NCBI RefSeq assembly: GCF_003473485.1
Contig: NC_053042.1
Coordinates: 49,253,762-49,317,761, forward strand
DNA from: Medicago truncatula
Lineage: Eukaryota > Streptophyta > Magnoliopsida > Fabales > Fabaceae
Length of the DNA: 64,000 nucleotides
Direction of reading: 5' to 3'
Shown here: piece after piece, positions 62,020-64,000 of the stretch
Position numbering within the stretch: position 1 is the stretch's first letter
Layout: each line of letters opens with the position of its first letter
Translations under genes and position numbers: made by a program
Notes under the pieces: model-generated
Told to the model about the DNA's origin: nothing
The model's database searches: none
The model's input: only the letters and a program-made list of their open reading frames with translations

Positions 62020-62407
62020 GGTCAAATGCATCTAAAGATCCTTTAAGTTTTTCGTTTTTTCCAAAGTGGTCCTTTAAGTTTCAAAAGTCCCAAATAAGTC
62101 CTTTTAGTTTTTGAATCGTTTCAAACAAGTCCTATTGTAGATAACATAGTTTGGTAATTGCTTCCTTGAACTCATCTTTGGTACCAAATCTGATTCCTAA
62201 CACCACTTAAAATTAGTCATCTTTTTAGGCATGACAAATGGTGGATAATGTTCTTTGTTGCTATCATCTGAATCATCACCATCATCCTCTAAAATGACTT
62301 GTTTGAAACGATTCAAAAACTAAAAGGACTTGTTTGAGACTTTTGAAACTTAAATGACCACTTTAGAAAAAACGAAAAACTTAAAGGACCTTTAGATGCA
62401 TTTGTCC
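62020..62407. mobile_element. MULE deletion derivative with transposase scrap
   Basis: Inverted ends of more than 100 bp and very high identity (GGTCAAATGCATCTAAAGAT; right end reverse-complemented GGACAAATGCATCTAAAGGT) are flanked by a 9-bp duplication with one mismatch: GATAAAATA at 62011-62019 and TATAAAATA at 62408-62416. The interior, 62140-62300, reads on the minus strand VILEDDGDDSDDSNKEHYPP and, in another frame, GIRFGTKDEFKEAITKLCYL. This resembles the N-terminal DNA-binding region of MuDR-type transposases (PF03108-like). The element is probably a deletion product of an autonomous MULE. Confidence 0.8.
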
Positions 62408-62416
62408 TATAAAATA

Positions 62417-64000
62417 ACAAAGTTCTAACAACACACATTATAATTATTCTCTAAAAAAATATTATAATTTTTTTTTTGTATTTATACTAAAAAAAGAAAT
62501 AACAATATCTAGTTAAATACCATCAAAATTTACTAATAAATATTCCAGTTATATGGAAACTAAGTAACATTATAATTTGTTAGTGTCGGAATAAGAACTT
62601 TCCAGTTATCATGCAAGGAACTGAGCAAATAATCATCTTTTTTTGGTAGTGATGCAATTCATCATCTAGTTAAGTACCAATAGCTTCCAATTGATTTACA
62701 ATATTTTGAAAAACCCGCGTATGCTCTGCCATTGAGGGAATAAGATTTGGTGTTGTAACGGCTAGAGAAATAACCAAACAAACACAGTTCAACTGCTCTT
62801 TTTTCATCTTGTCAAAAAAAAAAAAAGAGTACTCTTTTTCATCCTCTAAAAAAATAAAAACTACTCTTTTTCATTGCAATTAGGAATTAAAAAACTCTTA
62901 GATAGATGTGCAAAATACACAGCAGTACTTGTTTACATGGTTTGTCTCATAACGTGCGATTATCGAGATTTTCTCTCCGTCTTCTAAGACGTGGTCTAAA
63001 TATTTACTGATGATTTATTTTAAGGAGACTCTCTTTATCCGTTTAATTAACTTGCATTTTTTTTTTTGGGCTCAAAGCACCTCCATGTGCCAAAAAAAAA
63101 AAACATCGTAATTAAAATTTCTCTTTTCATCTTTTTTATTAAAATCTCCCCCTTTTTTACTCTCAGGTCAAACCAATGATAATTGAAAAATTCTGCCTAA
63201 ACTTTTACATTGAAATAAAGTTTAGGCCAAATGTTACCATCCTTCTCTTTTCTGTCATTTTCAACGCACACTACATACACATAGTACTCAACACACCATC
63301 AAGAGTTTAAAGACAAAGGGTCAACCATGTTTAGGCTCCGTTCCTTCTCATTCAAGACAAGCTGTACCAGAAGACACGAGAAGTTTATAGACAAACACAT
63401 TTGTTCTTATTCTTCATAACGCAGACAAAAACCCATCTAAATACGTGTCATTTATCCAAATCTGTAATCTTTGCAGCCACATAATTCATGGTGTGGACAC
63501 CACCAAAGCATCAACTGTGACTGATTTTGATTCTTGTGTGTATCAGTGTACATACCAGTTTGCTTACAAATCATTGATCAAAGTAGTCACACATTAAACA
63601 ATTTTCATTAAATCATATTAAAAATCTTGATTGACCTTTTGAAACTGCATTTCAAATGTAATTCTTGCATTTCAATGGTATTTGGCCGTGGTTTTATTCG
63701 AGCTAAATGTTGTAGCTTTGAGTTAAACGTGCAATGGCGTTTTAAATGTAATTCAACGCAATGATCGCATTCTATGGCCGTGGTTTTCCAGAAGCTACAT
63801 GTTGTAGTTCCGAGTTAAACATGCCGTAACATTTTTTCAATTGAGAAACAAAATTGATGATTTAGATATGCATAGATTTGTAACTCAATGGTAAACATTC
63901 ATTAATATATTAATCTCTTCCATTTCGCCCAGACCAAAAAGCAACACAACTAATTAGCAAAAAAATCTAAGGAAAAACCTCATTATTATTTTTGCTTAAT
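62417..64000. other. Intergenic DNA, no gene seen
   Basis: This is AT-rich sequence without a recognised gene. It contains a 92-bp tandem duplication at about 63650-63835, listed separately. Confidence 0.5.
63650..63835 (+). repeat. 92-bp imperfect tandem repeat
   Basis: Two units spaced 92 bp apart share ATGGCCGTGGTTTT-type starts (GGCCGTGGTTTT at 63684 and 63776), TGTTGTAG and GAGTTAAAC. They differ at many positions, so the duplication is old. Confidence 0.7.

Overview
This is a 64-kb piece of a plant nuclear genome. Genes have many short introns with GT-AG borders, intergenic DNA is very AT-rich, and there are dense layers of MITEs, MULEs, LINEs, SINEs and LTR-element debris. The protein sequences are dicot. 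Several repeat types look like those I associate with papilionoid legumes of the Medicago/Trifolium clade, but the genus is an inference.

Seven host genes can be modelled with intact reading frames. (1) A minus-strand gene for the 25-kDa subunit of pre-mRNA cleavage factor Im (CFIS2 type, 200 aa, 7 exons, 5336-9466). (2) A plus-strand MSH3 mismatch-repair gene (1072 aa, 12 exons, 15557-24510). (3-5) Three plus-strand F-box/LRR genes of the Arabidopsis At3g48880 type at 33970-35282, 38983-40301 and 44605-48279. They form a tandem array that also duplicates the flanking DNA. (6) A plus-strand membrane steroid-binding protein gene (MSBP1 type, 220 aa, 51644-53876). (7) A one-exon gene for an 84-aa CLE-type secreted peptide precursor (58666-58920).

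Most of the remainder is mobile DNA, and much of it can be bounded by target-site duplications. There is an L1-type LINE (25912-29859) carrying several stops and frameshifts. A second LINE 3' end (13.94-15.33 kb) is interrupted by a MULE MITE and followed inside its 3' UTR by a PIF/Harbinger element. A complete solo LTR (10739-12068) sits inside a decayed Ty3/gypsy element. A solo Ty1/copia-type LTR lies behind the first F-box gene, and a relative of it lies in the intron of the third. Six Mutator-like elements have 8/9 or 9/9 matching 9-bp duplications. One of them (56313-57659) is a Pack-MULE carrying a piece of a chloroplast translation gene (ATAB2/Tab2 family). Another (62020-62407) still holds a scrap of MULE transposase.

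The points most worth following up are these: the Pack-MULE with the ATAB2 fragment; the retroposon whose 16-bp target-site duplication overlaps the probable TATA box of MSBP1; the F-box array, where shared and private transposons order the duplications; the degenerate F-box core of the third copy; and the CLE peptide with His rather than Arg at position 1. No CRISPR array, rRNA gene or convincing functional tRNA gene was seen, and no prokaryotic-type operon structure applies.
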